The notes: a model not told the origin generated them from the sequence alone. DNA of 64,000 nt from Lunularia cruciata (GCA_948567375.1 OX419762.1:43629034-43693033), one strand, 5' to 3'. Positions 44,725-58,600 are shown, counted from the first letter of the stretch. Numbers and translations: made by a program.

Positions 44725-46345
44725 TACTATAATTTATTTTAAAACGTACCATATAGTGTCGAAAAGTAGGACTTTGTTACTATTTACTTTTGAAAAGTAC
44801 AATATAGTGTTAAAAATTGGACATTGTTAGTAATTGAGGCTGATGTCAGAGCGCACTTAATTAGCCAGGTTTAGTATGTAAAATTATTCCATTCTGTATG
44901 GGAATCTCTCGGCATGTCTTTGATACTTAGCTACGAAGTTTTTAGTACCTATCTACATAGTGTTAGAATCTCTTTGTTCGATCTTACTATTCTAATTTGT
45001 TTAGACATAAAAGAAAGTAGGGTACTAAAACAAAATAAGTCTCATATTTTGTCAAAGTATCTAAAGAATTATTTAATTATTTATGCACCGAAGAATTCAA
45101 CTTTTGTGCATTAATTTTATTCTTAATCAATTATGTGTGGGATTTTCTTGTTCAATATTATTAAAATTTTATAACCCTTTTGTCAGTAACTTAGTCATTA
45201 GAGGTGGAACTAGTATTATCTTATTTATATACTTTATATTATCAATATATTTTTTATTAAAATAAATATTTTTTATCAAATATTTTTAATTATATAAACT
45301 GCACATTATGGGTTAAAAATTAAGTTATGGAAGTATCTATATATGCTTAAAGGGAATATTCCGTGAATAAATAAGTAAAATTTAGTTTTTTCTTTTGAAT
45401 ATGAAATTTTAATCTTTTTTATGGATAAGAATAGAGAAAAAAAAATTTCAGAGAGAGATTTTTAAGATAGAAACTTACTTCTGCATTTTTAATTTAAGTA
45501 TCAATTTATCCTTTCTTGTTATAATACAGTAATATGATCTCAAATGAATCTTAAGGGGAAAGACCTGCTTATTAAAATGACTCTATTGGGGCTTAGCCCC
45601 ATTTTACCTTTTTTATCTCTCCCTTGTACGGCTTGATGGAGTCTTCCCATCCTTCATTTTGCCTACATGGGTGCCCTTTCTCTCTTATTAATAATACTAG
45701 ACAAGAATGGTTGAAGATAAAAGTTTGGTAATATTTAGTATTTAGTAAACCTTCATTCTATAGTGTATATTATACATATAATTAATTATTTTTATTTATT
45801 TAATTATTTATACTTATTGATAAATAATTTAAAGCTATTTATCTTAGCTAAATTAGACATAATGTATGGATTGAAAACTATATTTGGTAACATATGATTA
45901 AAATCATTTCTAAAAAACTACTTGATTAAACTTTAGTTTTAAACCCCTGAAATATCCAAAATGAAAAGAAAAAAATGTTTTATATCACTATCTTTCAATA
46001 TACATACCATGTAAGATTTAAGTTTTGAAGACAAATTGTATTATATTCAAATCAATTTTATATAAAAATATGCAAGGAGCTTATACAAAGATAATAATAT
46101 AACGAGAAAAAAATTGAAATCGTGTCTATTCTCTTGACATAATTGCATAAATCCAAAACTACATTCGGAATAATTTATTTTTTCTAAATGTATATAACTC
46201 TACATAATATCAAACACAACTTGATCCCGAAGAGACTCTAACATTGTTTTATGACGATAACCACTTCAGTAATTTGATATATCTTGAAAATTTTATATAT
46301 ATAAATTTTCAAGATTCTAGCATGACATTTAACTTATAGAATACC
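44725..46345. repeat. Right copy of the ~1.6-kb direct duplication
   Basis: Aligns colinearly with 1-1640. It carries an extra ~105 bp at about 45587-45692 (a GC-richer piece starting GGGGCTTAGCCCC) that is absent from the left copy. This copy ends about 800 bp upstream of the F-box/kelch start codon. Confidence 0.75.
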
Positions 46346-47140
46346 AGAGAATGCAATTTTCAAATTTCCTACATCGGCATTTTATTATTTTAAACTAGAC
46401 TGCATACGTGTAAAATGCCCCTATAGTAAATTGTATGTATAATAAATAATAATAAAACAGTGACCTTTATTTGCCGAGGAATATCTGAAGTTCAAATTCC
46501 ATAATCTGAAGACAATCATAATTACACGAAATTCCAACCACAGATAGAATTATATTAAATTAAATCAAATTTAGTATCCAGATTTAGAATACACTTTTCA
46601 CTACGCGGCATAATATCGCGTCTTGATTTTAGCACTTTACTCATTCCCGATATTACTACGAGAACAGGGGGACGAGATGAGCACCCTGTCCTGTGTTTGG
46701 GCGGCGGTCGATCGAGTTGACCTGAACTGAAAGGAACAGCTGTGGCCCGCTACTACTTCTTTCTCCCCTCCGTCACTGCTGATGATGCTTTGAATGAATG
46801 CCTTCCCCACCAACAACAGAGAGAGAGAGAAGAATGTGAGTTGGGTTACATTGCATCTTCAGCAAACAATTTGAGTGGTCGAGTTCCTTACCATGTGCTG
46901 CCATTCGGGTCGAGAGGACACATATCGAAGGGTACGAGCGGAGAAGAATTTGAGAGAGGAAAACAGTAGCTCTTCCGCGAATCCCTGACAGGATGACAGT
47001 TCTAAGAGATTGAGGAAAGGTTCGGAGGCATCAGGAGTGAGTGAGCGAATCGTTGGTGGAGCCGAGGAGAACAGAAGAGTGTTCAAAGAGGAGTAGGAGG
47101 AGGAGGAGGGAACGACAACAGTTGATGGGACCTCGGCAGG
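46346..47140 (+). promoter_or_regulatory. Promoter and leader region of the F-box/kelch gene
   Basis: AT-rich until about 46600, then GC-rich and purine-repeat-rich (GAGAGA near 46820, GGAGGA near 47090). A 20-bp-plus phrase GAATCCCTGACAGGATGACA at 46980 almost repeats the F-box codons at 47190. No unambiguous TATA box is assigned. A 75-codon frame at 46742 starts with GTG and is not called as an upstream ORF. Confidence 0.45.
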
Positions 47141-48373
47141 ATGAATGAACAACAACAACAACAACAACAACAACAGTACCTGCTGCCGGGAATCCCTGAC
47201 AGGATAACAATCGAAGGAATCCTGACCAAAGCGCCCTGGAGAACCCTGTGCACACTCTCAGCAGTCAGCCGAGCGTGGCGCAATGCTCTGCAAACCCGGC
47301 GAGTCTACGAAGCTCGGACCTTCACGAAAACCACTCGCACTCTCCTAGTCCTAATCCACAACAACCCATCTCTCATCTCCGTTGGAGAACGGAGCGATTT
47401 CTCCCGCGGCCACAAAAATCCAGTTCCTCCCCACTGGCGTTTCGGCATTTCTGTCTACGACCCAGAAGACGAATCGTGGAGCAGGTTACCGGCTATACCC
47501 GGTGTCACCAGCGGGGTTCCGAAGTCCTGCGGTTGCGCCTTCGTGGATGGGAAGCTTTACATCATAGGAGGAGATGACTTCGACCGGGTGTATTCGAAAC
47601 GAGAAGTTTATAGTATAGATTTGGCAGCCGGGAAAGCAGTATGGGAAGATTGCGCAAGTATGGAGTGTATGAGGTCGGAGTTCTGTTGTGGGGTGAATGG
47701 AGGAAAGATTTATGTTTTCGGAGGGGGTTGTAGACCGCAGGTGGATTATTCCAGGGATGCTGAAGTTTATGACCCAGAGAGGGATGTTTGGAAGCCTATA
47801 GCGGATATGATGCACCAGAGGACGGGGCACAAGGCGGTGAGTTTAGAAGGAAGGTTGCTGGTGGTTGGAGGGGATGTGTGGATCGCGGATGAAGATGAAA
47901 TTATCTTTCAGAAGTCCGGGAGGGATGATGATGAGTTGTTGTTGGAGCATTGTTTTAATCCATCTTTTGCTGAGGTTTATGATCCGAAGAAGAATAAATG
48001 GCGGAAGGTTGAGAATGTTACTAGGAGGGAGACGGATGATGCTTTTGTTGTGGTTCATGGGAAGATGTTTGTGATCAGGCCTGACTCTGTTCATGTGTAC
48101 GATGTGGGCTATAATTCATGGACTTATGTTCAGCCTATTTCGTGGGAAGCTCAGTTGAGGAGTGGGATTAAAGATTGCACTGTTCGTGCTGCAGCTTACG
48201 TGGGCCGGGAGCTTATGGCAGTGGTTGGTAGATATGCAGATGAAGAATATGGTATGATTTTGCTTAGAAGTAAGAATTTTCGGCGTAGAAATGCGTTATT
48301 GACCTGGGAGACAATTGCTTCTCCCTATGTCTTTGACACAGAGCATCATCCTCTGTTGTCTATCCAGCTCTAA
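47141..48373 (+). CDS. F-box/kelch-repeat protein
   Basis: An intact single-exon gene of 410 residues. A Gln tract (residues 4-12) precedes an F-box at about 14-55 (LLPGIPDRITIEGIL, then LCTLSAVSRAWRNAL), which would bind SKP1 in an SCF ubiquitin ligase. Kelch units follow, marked by VDGKLYIIGG (135-144), GGKIYVFGGG, EGRLLVVGG and a weaker HGKMFVI, each with a paired VYDPExDxW strand. Kelch propellers recruit substrates. Layout and length match plant kelch F-box proteins, one group of which targets phenylalanine ammonia-lyase. I cannot say which subgroup this is. The start is the first ATG after the GC-rich leader, with a second ATG at codon 2 of another frame nearby. Codon use is more GC-rich than the surroundings and no stop or shift interrupts it. 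Confidence 0.93.
   Translation: MNEQQQQQQQQQYLLPGIPDRITIEGILTKAPWRTLCTLSAVSRAWRNALQTRRVYEARTFTKTTRTLLVLIHNNPSLISVGERSDFSRGHKNPVPPHWRFGISVYDPEDESWSRLPAIPGVTSGVPKSCGCAFVDGKLYIIGGDDFDRVYSKREVYSIDLAAGKAVWEDCASMECMRSEFCCGVNGGKIYVFGGGCRPQVDYSRDAEVYDPERDVWKPIADMMHQRTGHKAVSLEGRLLVVGGDVWIADEDEIIFQKSGRDDDELLLEHCFNPSFAEVYDPKKNKWRKVENVTRRETDDAFVVVHGKMFVIRPDSVHVYDVGYNSWTYVQPISWEAQLRSGIKDCTVRAAAYVGRELMAVVGRYADEEYGMILLRSKNFRRRNALLTWETIASPYVFDTEHHPLLSIQL
47150..47176 (+). repeat. CAA trinucleotide tract
   Basis: Nine consecutive CAA codons at the N-terminus of the F-box protein, a length-polymorphic type of repeat. Confidence 0.95.
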
Positions 48374-51300
48374 TATACACAAGGTTTGGGGTCCTTGTCT
48401 TCAAAGTTCAAGATTCTTCAGTGCCATTTGGGGCACCTTTCTGCGTTTTTCATGTTCTTTCCGTCAAAAGTCATCATAACCACGCGAAGTACTGAATGGT
48501 TTTAGGCATCAAGTTGCATCATTCTCAACTGCGTATCTGGGGACTTTACCACGTTTTTAGTTTAGGTTTTAATTAGTTGCGACTCTCTTTCTTCAAACCC
48601 CGTGTTTGGGTTATCATGTCACTGGCCACTCGCATTCTGTACTGTGACCGATGTACCTGTTCACTTCTCACTCTCACCTTCGCTCTTCCTTTTGTACTAA
48701 AAGAAGTCGTACATCAACCAGTCAAGCAACAGGAGTAATTTGGCACGTTCTTGGTACTTTCCCGTCATTAATCACGCCAGGAAACTGTCTCCATTTTTCG
48801 AACATTTACATTGACCTTCCGTGAGTACTCCCCTATTCTCAGGATTTGTTGAAGTAACTTCTGAGTGAAAACGAGTGTAGACGTCCTCTACCAGGAATAT
48901 ACTGACTAATGAGAGCTGGAACTCCTCTCAATCAATACAGTACAACCTTTTGTCAACCTACAGGTGTCAGATATGCCTTTATTCTGTCTGGAGGATGCAC
49001 ATACCCAAGAGATAGACTTAGTTTCAAGATGTCGATGATTTCTCTGGAATGTATTCTTCTCAACTGAGCTGAGAATCTTAACATGTGTAGCAACTAGTCC
49101 AACAAAAGCGCTTTTGCTTATACTCTCTGAATCCTACCCAGTCAATCAATACAAGCAGAATCAGGAGGGACACTGACTGAGAGAATTAAGATTTTGGCAA
49201 ACTGGAGAGGCGAATTCCTGGACAGTGAACACTTCCTCCATGGACAGCAAATGTTACTTGACGATTAATCGATGTCAATTGAGGAAATTTTACCCCTGAA
49301 TCATATCGAGCAGCTTCTAAAAGAACGTAATCACATTTCTTAGCTCTTGTACGACTTCCAACTCCAACCAAACGACTATATGCAGGCCAGACTCATTCTA
49401 CCATTGGAAGTCACTCGATACAAGGAGTTTGTCCCTGTCTATCGAGTACTTCAGAATACTTAGATATTTGATTATGTGTATGTACAACCTAAACACCGTC
49501 TCATCTCCATATATGATCCTGTCCAAACATGCACCGAAGTTGTTGTTGCATGTATTCGTGGCGTCTCAACCTAGAACGCAACGCCAGAGGTTTAAACAGA
49601 TAGGAGACTAAGGTGTTGAAACCATTTTCAGGAGGGCTGAAGCAGTCGAGTTAGGATCAGAGTCTCAGTACTGCAAGTACAAGCTGCTATGTGGGATAGG
49701 GTTGATAATAACACAATGTTTTTGTGCTAAAGTTATCATAGTGTTATCTGCCAAAGGTACGCTAATTATCATCATAGGTTTCGTAAGTGTTGGATTTGAA
49801 TTTGGAAGCTGGTTTTCTTACTTGTTATTTCTCCTTGTCCATCTGAACTAGTTTTCTTGCTTGAGCAAGCCCAGCTTCCGCTTATCATCTATGTCGATAC
49901 TTATATCGTCGAGTTAACCAATCAAAGCTACGGATTGGCTTGCTTGCGGATCTAGCTAGACCCTTTTTTGATGACCAACTAGTCCAAGGACTGGTTCAGA
50001 TTAGCAATCTCTGTTCCTCCCAGTTTTGTTGACGAACGAAATGATCAAGCTCTTCCAAACTCTACATCAAGATCTCTACACATGGTCGTGACTTTGTTCT
50101 TCCCCTTCCTCCTTTCAAGTCTATATAACTGATCTCCATATGTCAAGGGTACCCAACCAATGCGGGTGACATCCCTCTCTCCATGGAAGTTCACTAATCT
50201 CATACTTCAATACCATTTCGTTGCATGATTGTCTTTAGAATAGGCCTGATCAATCTCCTCTGTAATGCATCAGATTTCCAAGCGAAAGGTGCATCTCAGA
50301 TATGTCATGGCCTACCGGCCATCAGTTTATGATCTGCAATTACACAACGGTATCATGAGCGCACATTGGATGATTATCTACTCACTCATTGGTATTGCTC
50401 GCACTTACACTCTACAAGTGTACTCCAGTGATCACCCGATGATATGAACTCTGTCCATCAAGTGCTCCTCCCGGGGAACAGCTTTTGAGTATGCCTTGGA
50501 TACGCATGAGTATGAGAGAAACTGACAAGAGCTATATGCTCTTTTATCCAGTTATTTCGAGGACACTCATGAGCATGAGAGAAAATGACAAAGAGTGTCA
50601 GGCTTTTTTTATCCAATCACTTTCAACACTAGTGAAGTTGGTACCTTCTTTTTCAGAGTGTTTTATGTCTTCGAGTTCATGTCTAAAGCAACCCAACCGA
50701 CCACATATACTATTAACATTTGAATTACTGTGGTCTCCAGGGACACCTTCCTGTCAAACTGCTCTCTGCTCATGGTAGTATGCATTTATCATACTGACTT
50801 AAAGTGTTCCTGCGCGAATTTTACAAGTGTTGAACAAGCAATGATCCATCATTATTCTCATGAACTAACTATGATTGTGTATTATATATTATTTAGATGA
50901 ACACAGCATGTTGAGAATGAAACTCATAAAGGGTACTGACTTTTCTTTGATGGGATAGCATGTCATAATTCCAATGTTTATAACTTACCCACCGTTTGTT
51001 GAAGTTTTCAAGTTTACCCAAATATGCTTCCAAGTGTTTGGAGTCCATCTTTTTTAGTTTGTCACAGTTATAGAATAGTTCTTGTGCCAGAGGGTTTTTA
51101 ATTAAATTGCCATATTCTTGAAGATTTCTAGCACCAAAGACATTATGAGTGCAGCTGTGATCTCTTCTTTTGTGATAAAGTTCTTAGACTTAACTCTCCA
51201 TGGTTTTGAGTTCCAAAGCCGTGGGAGTTATTTGAAAGTTACTGGAAGATATGGTCTGTTGATGGAAATTGTTTCTCAGATTTAGCACTTTACGATCTAA

Positions 51301-52223
51301 ATATGAGTATTTTAGATAGTGATTTCTAAGTCTATGTATGTTTGGATTAGACATAGGAATGTAATTTACGTAACTGCTAAATGCAGCTCACCATTTGATG
51401 TTCTAACGGTTGATCTTTTAAGAATATACGTTGGAACCTTGGTTCTAGTATAAACTCCCTGGAATTTATGCTTCAAAATATCAAAAAAATAATTTCATGT
51501 TATATGTATTACAATATCCCTTTTTCTACATATAAATTTAGGAATATTATGGAACCTTATATTCATATTACAAGTAAAATCGAAAAGAAAAATGAATCGT
51601 TCCCAGTTTGCTGGGCCCCCATACTAGTAGCAGCACTATTAATCGAAGAGTGAATAGTATTTCACTCCACCTCTATGCAAGGAAGTAACGCTCCCTGGTA
51701 GAAATGTGTGACCATTATTAAGAAGTTGTACTCTTATTCATGCATGAGTCCATTTCATGCAGGTTTCTACTAATCTCTAAGTTGTCCAGCATTGACTTAT
51801 GTGAGATCATCAGACGTATATATCTCATGTCCCCGTGAGAGTTATGTAGAAATGTACAGAATCTTATATCTAGAAAACTGTCTTTTTTAGAAATTTTTAC
51901 TTTTAATATGTCTCTGTACCACACAATCAAATAGCTCAATGACCTATATATGCAATCTACCATATCATTACGGACTTAATTGGGAGTTCCCATTTAAAAA
52001 GACGGACTCAGTAATTAACAATGAGAAATGTTTGATGGTGGATTTAGATTCCACAATTTCTGATGAAACGAGCTGCACCAGTCAACCAGCAGTTGCTGAA
52101 TTATATGTATCGATGATTGATGTTGTTTCGCCGTTCTTGCTCTTAGCCTCCCACCCACTTAGTGTACCGGACTACAGCATTTACTGTATATGATATAGGA
52201 TGGCGAATGACGACTACCTGACC
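48374..52223. other. Intergenic region after the F-box gene
   Basis: It begins with the 3' untranslated region. I find no convincing exon on either strand. An imperfect 63-bp tandem duplication lies at 50503-50628 (ATGAG(T/C)ATGAGAGAAA twice). The remaining ORFs are short and lack recognisable domains. Confidence 0.5.
50503..50628. repeat. Imperfect 63-bp tandem duplication
   Basis: ATGAGTATGAGAGAAACTGA at 50506 recurs as ATGAGCATGAGAGAAAATGA at 50569. Both are followed by a CTTTT-rich stretch and TATCCA. Confidence 0.65.
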
Positions 52224-52635
52224 TTATTCCAGCTTTAGAGATAGCATGTAGTAAACCAGGGGCCTTGGGCTTAATGGAAAAGGAAATGCAAGTACGCAGA
52301 CATCTTGTTCATCAATCATTTGTAGATTTGACATGATGTACATTACAGGACTTGTAATGAATGAGGTGTAGACCTCAGTGCAGATGGAGCTTTTGCCTTT
52401 TATGCAGCAACTGCTAGTTGATATTGGGACGTTTGACCCACTGTAGGACATACATAAATGGTCGAGGTAGATGTCTTGGTAGCTTATAGTTAACAAGAAA
52501 CCGACTAATGCTGATAATGAAAGCAATGCGGAACGTAGCCCTTTCATCAGATGCAATATTTTCCACAAGCTTGTAGTTGGGCTCGGTTGGAGAGACGATA
52601 TTTCAGATCGGTTCTCTGCTGACAATGAAGTAGAT
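52224..52635 (-). CDS. Exon 12, C-terminal exon
   Basis: Begins after CTGCAG in the phase required by exon 11 and stays open for 136 codons to a stop at 52224-52226. It includes a hydrophobic ALLSLSALVGFLLTI stretch that could anchor the protein in a membrane. A second acceptor 11 bp upstream (CTTTTCAG) would shift the frame to an early stop. No homologous domain is recognised, so this exon is less certain than 2-5 and 8-11. Confidence 0.6.
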
Positions 52636-55600
52636 CTGCAGAAATGCTGAAAAGATAAGAGAGTCACGATCATTGCATGAGAACCATATGAGGCAATTCC
52701 AAGATTCATTTTGGGATTCCACGAATAAGGGTCAACAAAAGGCCCGAGGCGAGTTCTATTCATAGTACATATACATATCTCCATGGTACACGGAAGGAAT
52801 TGAGTGCAATCCAGAACCTGGTTATTGCAACTCGTGTGCTCTAATTCACACCAAATGCCGTCCCATCGGAGAGTGATAAAAACTACTCATCACAAGCAAC
52901 CCACATAAAAACGTTGAATATATCCTTTGAAGAGCCTCTTTGATTCTAGCGACGGAGTGTGAGATATTGTGCGAAAACAAAATCGCTGTAAAACCTACAA
53001 TTCAGCATTCAGGAGCTTCTGCTTGGTATCTAATTTTGGGAGCTTCGTATTAAGCTGAACACTAACTATCTGTCTTTAGCCGTAAAGGCATAAGCTGGTG
53101 GGAGCATGGAAGCTTGGGTATTTAATTTCCGAAAATCCCATTTTGGAGATATAAATAGAATACACTGGACGTTTGGGGTACTCCAGACCCTCTGTGGGAT
53201 GTACCGGCAGTAGCTCAGTGGGAGCAATAGATGTCCCTCAATGTCGTTCGTAATAGCCCCTTTCGCCGATAGCTTTGCATGAAGAGAACGTCGAGTGCTA
53301 TTGTACACAACAACTCCCATCCCCTTTCCTGCAGCAGTTCAAGGGTAAAGCAGATAAATATACTGTTTCGAGGCACCCAGTTGGTGATCCTACCGAAGAG
53401 AAACTTGGAGACATCACAATCATGTCGAAATATTTTGATATTATAACCTCGTACGCTTCTCTTTAAGTCTTGCATACAAAGCTAAGGGAAGGTCATAATC
53501 AACGACCAGCAGACTAACCTTGGATGCATACGGAAGTGAGATTTGGCCTCCAGATACTGATTCCAGAACGACATAGTTTCCGGGTCATCCACGGCGTCGA
53601 CTCCACCTCTATACCCCCGGACAACGAACTCGTCACTCCTTGGCCTGTAGTTAATAGCAGATGAAACAACCCAATCAGGTCCTGAACTTGAAGTAAGTCC
53701 CTGGATTCAGCAAAATAAGGGCGAGTTGCCACTCTGAATTATCGACCGACCAATTGCACTTAGTGGTGAACTTGCTCTTATGTAAGTAGATTTACAGCCT
53801 ACACCATATCGCTTAGACATGGCCATGATAAAGCATGGTTAAGGAGTCGAGCCCATCGTAGCCCTTCAAACCACATTTAGTGTAGAGAGCTTGCCTCCCT
53901 TTATGAGATGATGTAAAATGTCAATAATGTAATGTCAATAGACTTGGCATCAATGACATAATATGAGTTACAATGATGTAACCATGTCGATAGACTCAAG
54001 TCTATCCATGACCATGATCAGACATGTCAAGCAATGTTTAAAGCAGGTCGTTGTTGACTTAACAGTGCCGATTGACTTTTAAGAAAACAACACCCGCCTA
54101 CGTGTTTTTGCTTACCTGTTACCGTGATTCGACAAGAAGCACACATATGCAGCACCAAAGTACATGGACACAAATGGTTTAAAAAGGTCCTCTTGTGCTT
54201 TGAGTCTATAAGACTTGTATCCCATGTCTCTGCAAGATAAAAGGAACACCTGGTGAGCACATTCTTGTGGGTCTAAGAAACCCCATCACCATTAGATCGA
54301 GGTTTTAGAGCTCTATCAGCCCGAACTTCACAGTGGTAGACTAAAAGGAGGGCCAGCAGTTTGCTCAATGTGACTACGGTGGCAATCTTACGAAATCGTG
54401 CACTACAACTTCGGAGCATATTGAGTTATGGAATACAGAACCCAATGATATAACCCGGCTCCTTCTTGGAGCATAGTGGAGATCTGAGTCAACACAAGAT
54501 GCGCCTTTACACAAACAAGCACCCAGACAGAAAAGCCAAACCTCGCAGAGATGCCAGAATAAGCCGGTTGCTACTACTTCAAAGTCCTTTACTCATCAGT
54601 TGGGATACAAAGTGAAAATATCACAAGTCCAAACGTGACTATGTCCAAGGCCGAATTAATTCATTAGAAATTTCGAGCCCCGCACATTTCTAGCTTCAAC
54701 ACATACATTCACACTAAACCTGCTACAACTTGTGTTCCATCCATGGCAAAACCGAATCCTTCAATAACACGTAGCAATCTATTCCCTAAGGTTGTCCCGT
54801 CATCCCTTTTCAGCAATTGAGAGCCAATGGAGATCACTGGTATTAAGAGTAAAGAGTTCGATGACCAAGCTTGCAAGTTAGAAGTAGAGCATGAGAACGA
54901 ATAACATCCCAGAAGTTACGGCACCGGTAAACTTGCAAGTATCAACTACAAGCAGGCCGATCTACTCACCGGTACAGCCACATAGCTGTTTCGAACGCAA
55001 GCCCCATGATGCCGGTATGACCATCAAGTCCATGTAGCAATCTATTGCTACTGATCTCAGCAATTGAGCACAACATTATCTGCACAAAGAAGTAACATTA
55101 AATGCAAATTCTCTAAACTGTACATATGTGACAGTTCTCACCGTGCTGCAGATATGTAGCTGCACAGAAATAGACATACATACACACCATCCAGATTTTG
55201 ACACCTAAGATCTCAACAAACATACTTACAGGACTGATTCCTCTGTGAGCAAAAAATCTTGTGGAGATGTTCTCAGCTATTGCCTGCAAAAATTACGCTC
55301 TATATCAGTCATACAAGCGCTTACTACAACTTTATATACGTCATGGTATATTCTGCTCGTCGTCAATATATTAAACTGTTAGTTTCAATTAATCTCTAGT
55401 TTAGCACAATCCCTGTTTTTGTCTAGGTACACCCCACCTTATCTAGAGATAAGATGATAGGGTTACGATAAGGTTAAGAAGATAAGTGATTAGGGTAAAG
55501 AGGGGCGAAGCCTCACTTAGGGTTAAGCAGGGCCACTCACTAGCTTCTGCTTCTATTTTTATATGTGTGTTTTCTTGTTATAGTGAGTACTCCTACAAGG

Positions 55601-58600
55601 TTATCCCCAACACCTTACATCTCGTGAGTCCTGAGCTGCTTAACATATCTCAGGTGTGTCCTATGCTACTGCAATTTTGGGTGTTATTCATGCTGCGTGA
55701 GTGAACTTCTGTGTACTCTCTTTGAGAACCATAGATATGAGGAGGTCTAGTATTGCTGAGTGCAATCAAGACTGTCTGCTCTGGTGAGACTAGAAGAAGC
55801 TTGAGTGTTAGTATGTCTGATACATCAGAGGTTAGAATGACTGACAGACCTTCTACTTCGAAGAGCAGAAACAAACGTTCTCGACATAAACAATCCAAAC
55901 CACAATAAAACAGCCACCGTTAAAGTACCATGCAAAATGCGTCATAGACCTGGATCGGAGATTCACACAACTCAGGTCAAGTTATTTAGTGATGAGATGT
56001 TTAAGAACTACTACAGGAAAATCATTGCTTCCTACCTGCAACTCTGATATAGTAAGAAATGGTCTCATTTTTGTGTCGCGAGAAAAGCGCACTTTTCCCT
56101 TCCTTTCTCCAGCCCTCAACCACTCCTTCTTCACCAGTGTACTTCTCCACAAATACTCCATGTCTTCTGCTGTGCATTTCTCCTCCCAATAGGTCCACTC
56201 CTTTAATGCTTTCGCTCCGTGAGGGGCACGTTTTTCTGCCAGAAAATATCCTCATTTTATGTAACTTATTTAAGCATACACATACGAAGACTAGAACATC
56301 AATTAAACATCTGCTGAAAACGCATGCTGTCTCTATTAATACAATCATCGCTTGGGATGAAGGGAATATCGTGATCACACCTTCTTGAGGATGAACCACT
56401 GCCAAGGGAACGTTAGCGGGTTTCGTTCGCGGCCATGGCTTGGCTTTTATCGAGCTCTCTGGTACAGCAGCCGGTATGGAAGCAGTTGGAGGAGCACGTG
56501 TAGGAAGAGCCCGTGTGGTAACTGGTGCGGTTGTGGCAGCCCGTGGGGCTATCACATCACTGCGAAAATAAATATGCACAATCAGTACAAATGTCTTCTC
56601 TAACTTAACGAGACCTGGATGATGACCATGTGGTCTTTACTGGACAGTTCGCTTGGGATTATTACAAGTTACGCACCTCTTCATATGGAGATTTTGCTTC
56701 GCCGTCAAGTACTTGTTCCAGTAATCTAGGGTGACTTTATTGGTAGCACCTTTCGGGCCACCGTTGTATCCTCGGACCATAAACTCCTCACTTCTCCTCC
56801 TGCGATGATCTCAAGTTAGTACATGACTTTTACAACATATGTGCATCACTGTCTCTCGAGTACGACACTTATCCAGTACAGACAAACCCAGCTATGGATC
56901 CAACAATTGTCAAAAAAGTACAAAATTCTGGCTCCCTACGTCTCTCCTTCAACTGACGACAAATACCATGACAGGTGCTACAGAACCTACCAAATATTAC
57001 TTTCAAAGTTCCAAAAGAAAAGAGCTAATCATTGGTGAACAGTCAATTGCCATCATTTTTAATGATAAATCCTCCCATAAGTACTTACTTGCCATCGTAG
57101 CATGAAAGCCACTTCAAATAAGCGCATCCAAAGTATACACTAACGAATGGTCTATAGAGCATCGAGGAGGCCCAATCAATTGCATAAGCCTGATAACCCA
57201 AGTCCCTGCAGAAGCATTTCACGGTAGCTGTCTTGCGATTAGATACTTTCTATTAGCAGCTAATGGAGGCACAGCCCACGTCTGTGTTGTCCGCAATACA
57301 TTGAGGTCCACTACTTCCAGGTCAACTACGACTAAAGTCTAGCTGTGATGCATGAGGTTCTAAACTATTAATACCCTCAATTGCAGATTCTACTTCCAGA
57401 GGAGTTTACGTATCTCATTGTTAATATGGTAGGGACTTATACAGCCCCATGGACAGTTTTAATTACAGCACCTGCCAGAAATTGCACCAGTCTTACTTGG
57501 ATGGATACGTGCTACAAATGTTTAGACAGCGAAATCCACTACTATAGACTGGATTGAACATTCAAGATTGCATCTGAGGTGACTTACTACTCCAATAAGT
57601 CCCCTTTGCAAGACCACAATTACTTACTGTATTCACTCGTTGTAACTCGTGAACCTAGAGTTGCTTATACAAGTCCATTGACACGTACTGTACATTAGAA
57701 GCAATCAGGAGTGTATATACAGTACTAAGTAAAGGCAATTACTTCGCAAGCCAATCGGCAGTTGATTGAAGAGTTTGCATGAGGCCGGTGCTTGCCTCCT
57801 GGACACTGTCCTCCCAACGATAGGCAAGTGGGTCCCGGGCACTCTCGATCTCGGCTATTGCACAAATCATAGCCTGCACCCTTAGCGAGCTATGCGTCCA
57901 TGTTATTAACTTCAAGCAAAATTCGGCTTCTCGTCTTCAAGACTACGACATCCCTGAACTGATAGAAACTGACTTTGATTCTTGCAGACACTAGTAACTT
58001 CGCATGAAATGAACGTCAAGCCCATGTTGGAAATGAAAAAGAGGTGTAAATACCCTCTTTCACATCATTAGTGGTCATTGTCTTTCAACTCTACTTCAAC
58101 AAGGCACGCTGGTAGATAAATATCACACTAGATTATACCGTCATTCCCTACTCGTAAAGATACCCCTTCCGTGCTGGTATTCCTATTCAAACCTGGTTAT
58201 TAAACTTAAGAGCACCCACTTATTACACACTCTCCGAGTGCTTCAGACCAAAGATGGAAATCAAGCTACTGTATAGGACTTTTCACTTGGTAAGAGGCTG
58301 CTGAAAATTGTACTTACGGGATCGATTTTCGTAAAATACCTCCCAATGACTATCTCCGCAATAGCCTGCAAGCAAACAGCTCCTGTTCGGTCAATAGTTG
58401 GGACGATTCACTTCCACAGATAAACGTGGGAGTCAAATATCAACCCTAAAAACATCAACCAGAGATTTCTCTTTGGTTAGTTACTCTAAAACATTTCACG
58501 AGATAAACTAAGTGGCATGCATCAGTGCTGGATATATAGGTCTCCCGATGAGCAGAGATTATCTGCATAATCCCAGTAAGGGAGGTAACTTGGAAAAAAG

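Noticed and set aside
46742-46969. A 75-codon upstream ORF in the F-box gene leader.
   Set aside because: It begins with GTG, not ATG, and its composition follows a purine-rich leader. There is no evidence of coding.
47243-48094. Long minus-strand and alternative-frame ORFs within the F-box gene.
   Set aside because: They are shadows of the kelch coding frame and show no domain.
53066-53475. Minus-strand frames downstream of exon 11 as the true last exon.
   Set aside because: Splicing to the CTGCTGCAG acceptor near 53330 in the required phase gives a stop after about nine codons. The exon at 52635 fits the phase and stays open for 136 codons.
52224-56235. Treating the two SLT-like modules as two separate genes.
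   Set aside because: Exon 6 ends in phase 1 and the exon at 56235 starts with exactly the two bases needed to continue the frame. No good start codon or promoter-like gap lies between the modules.
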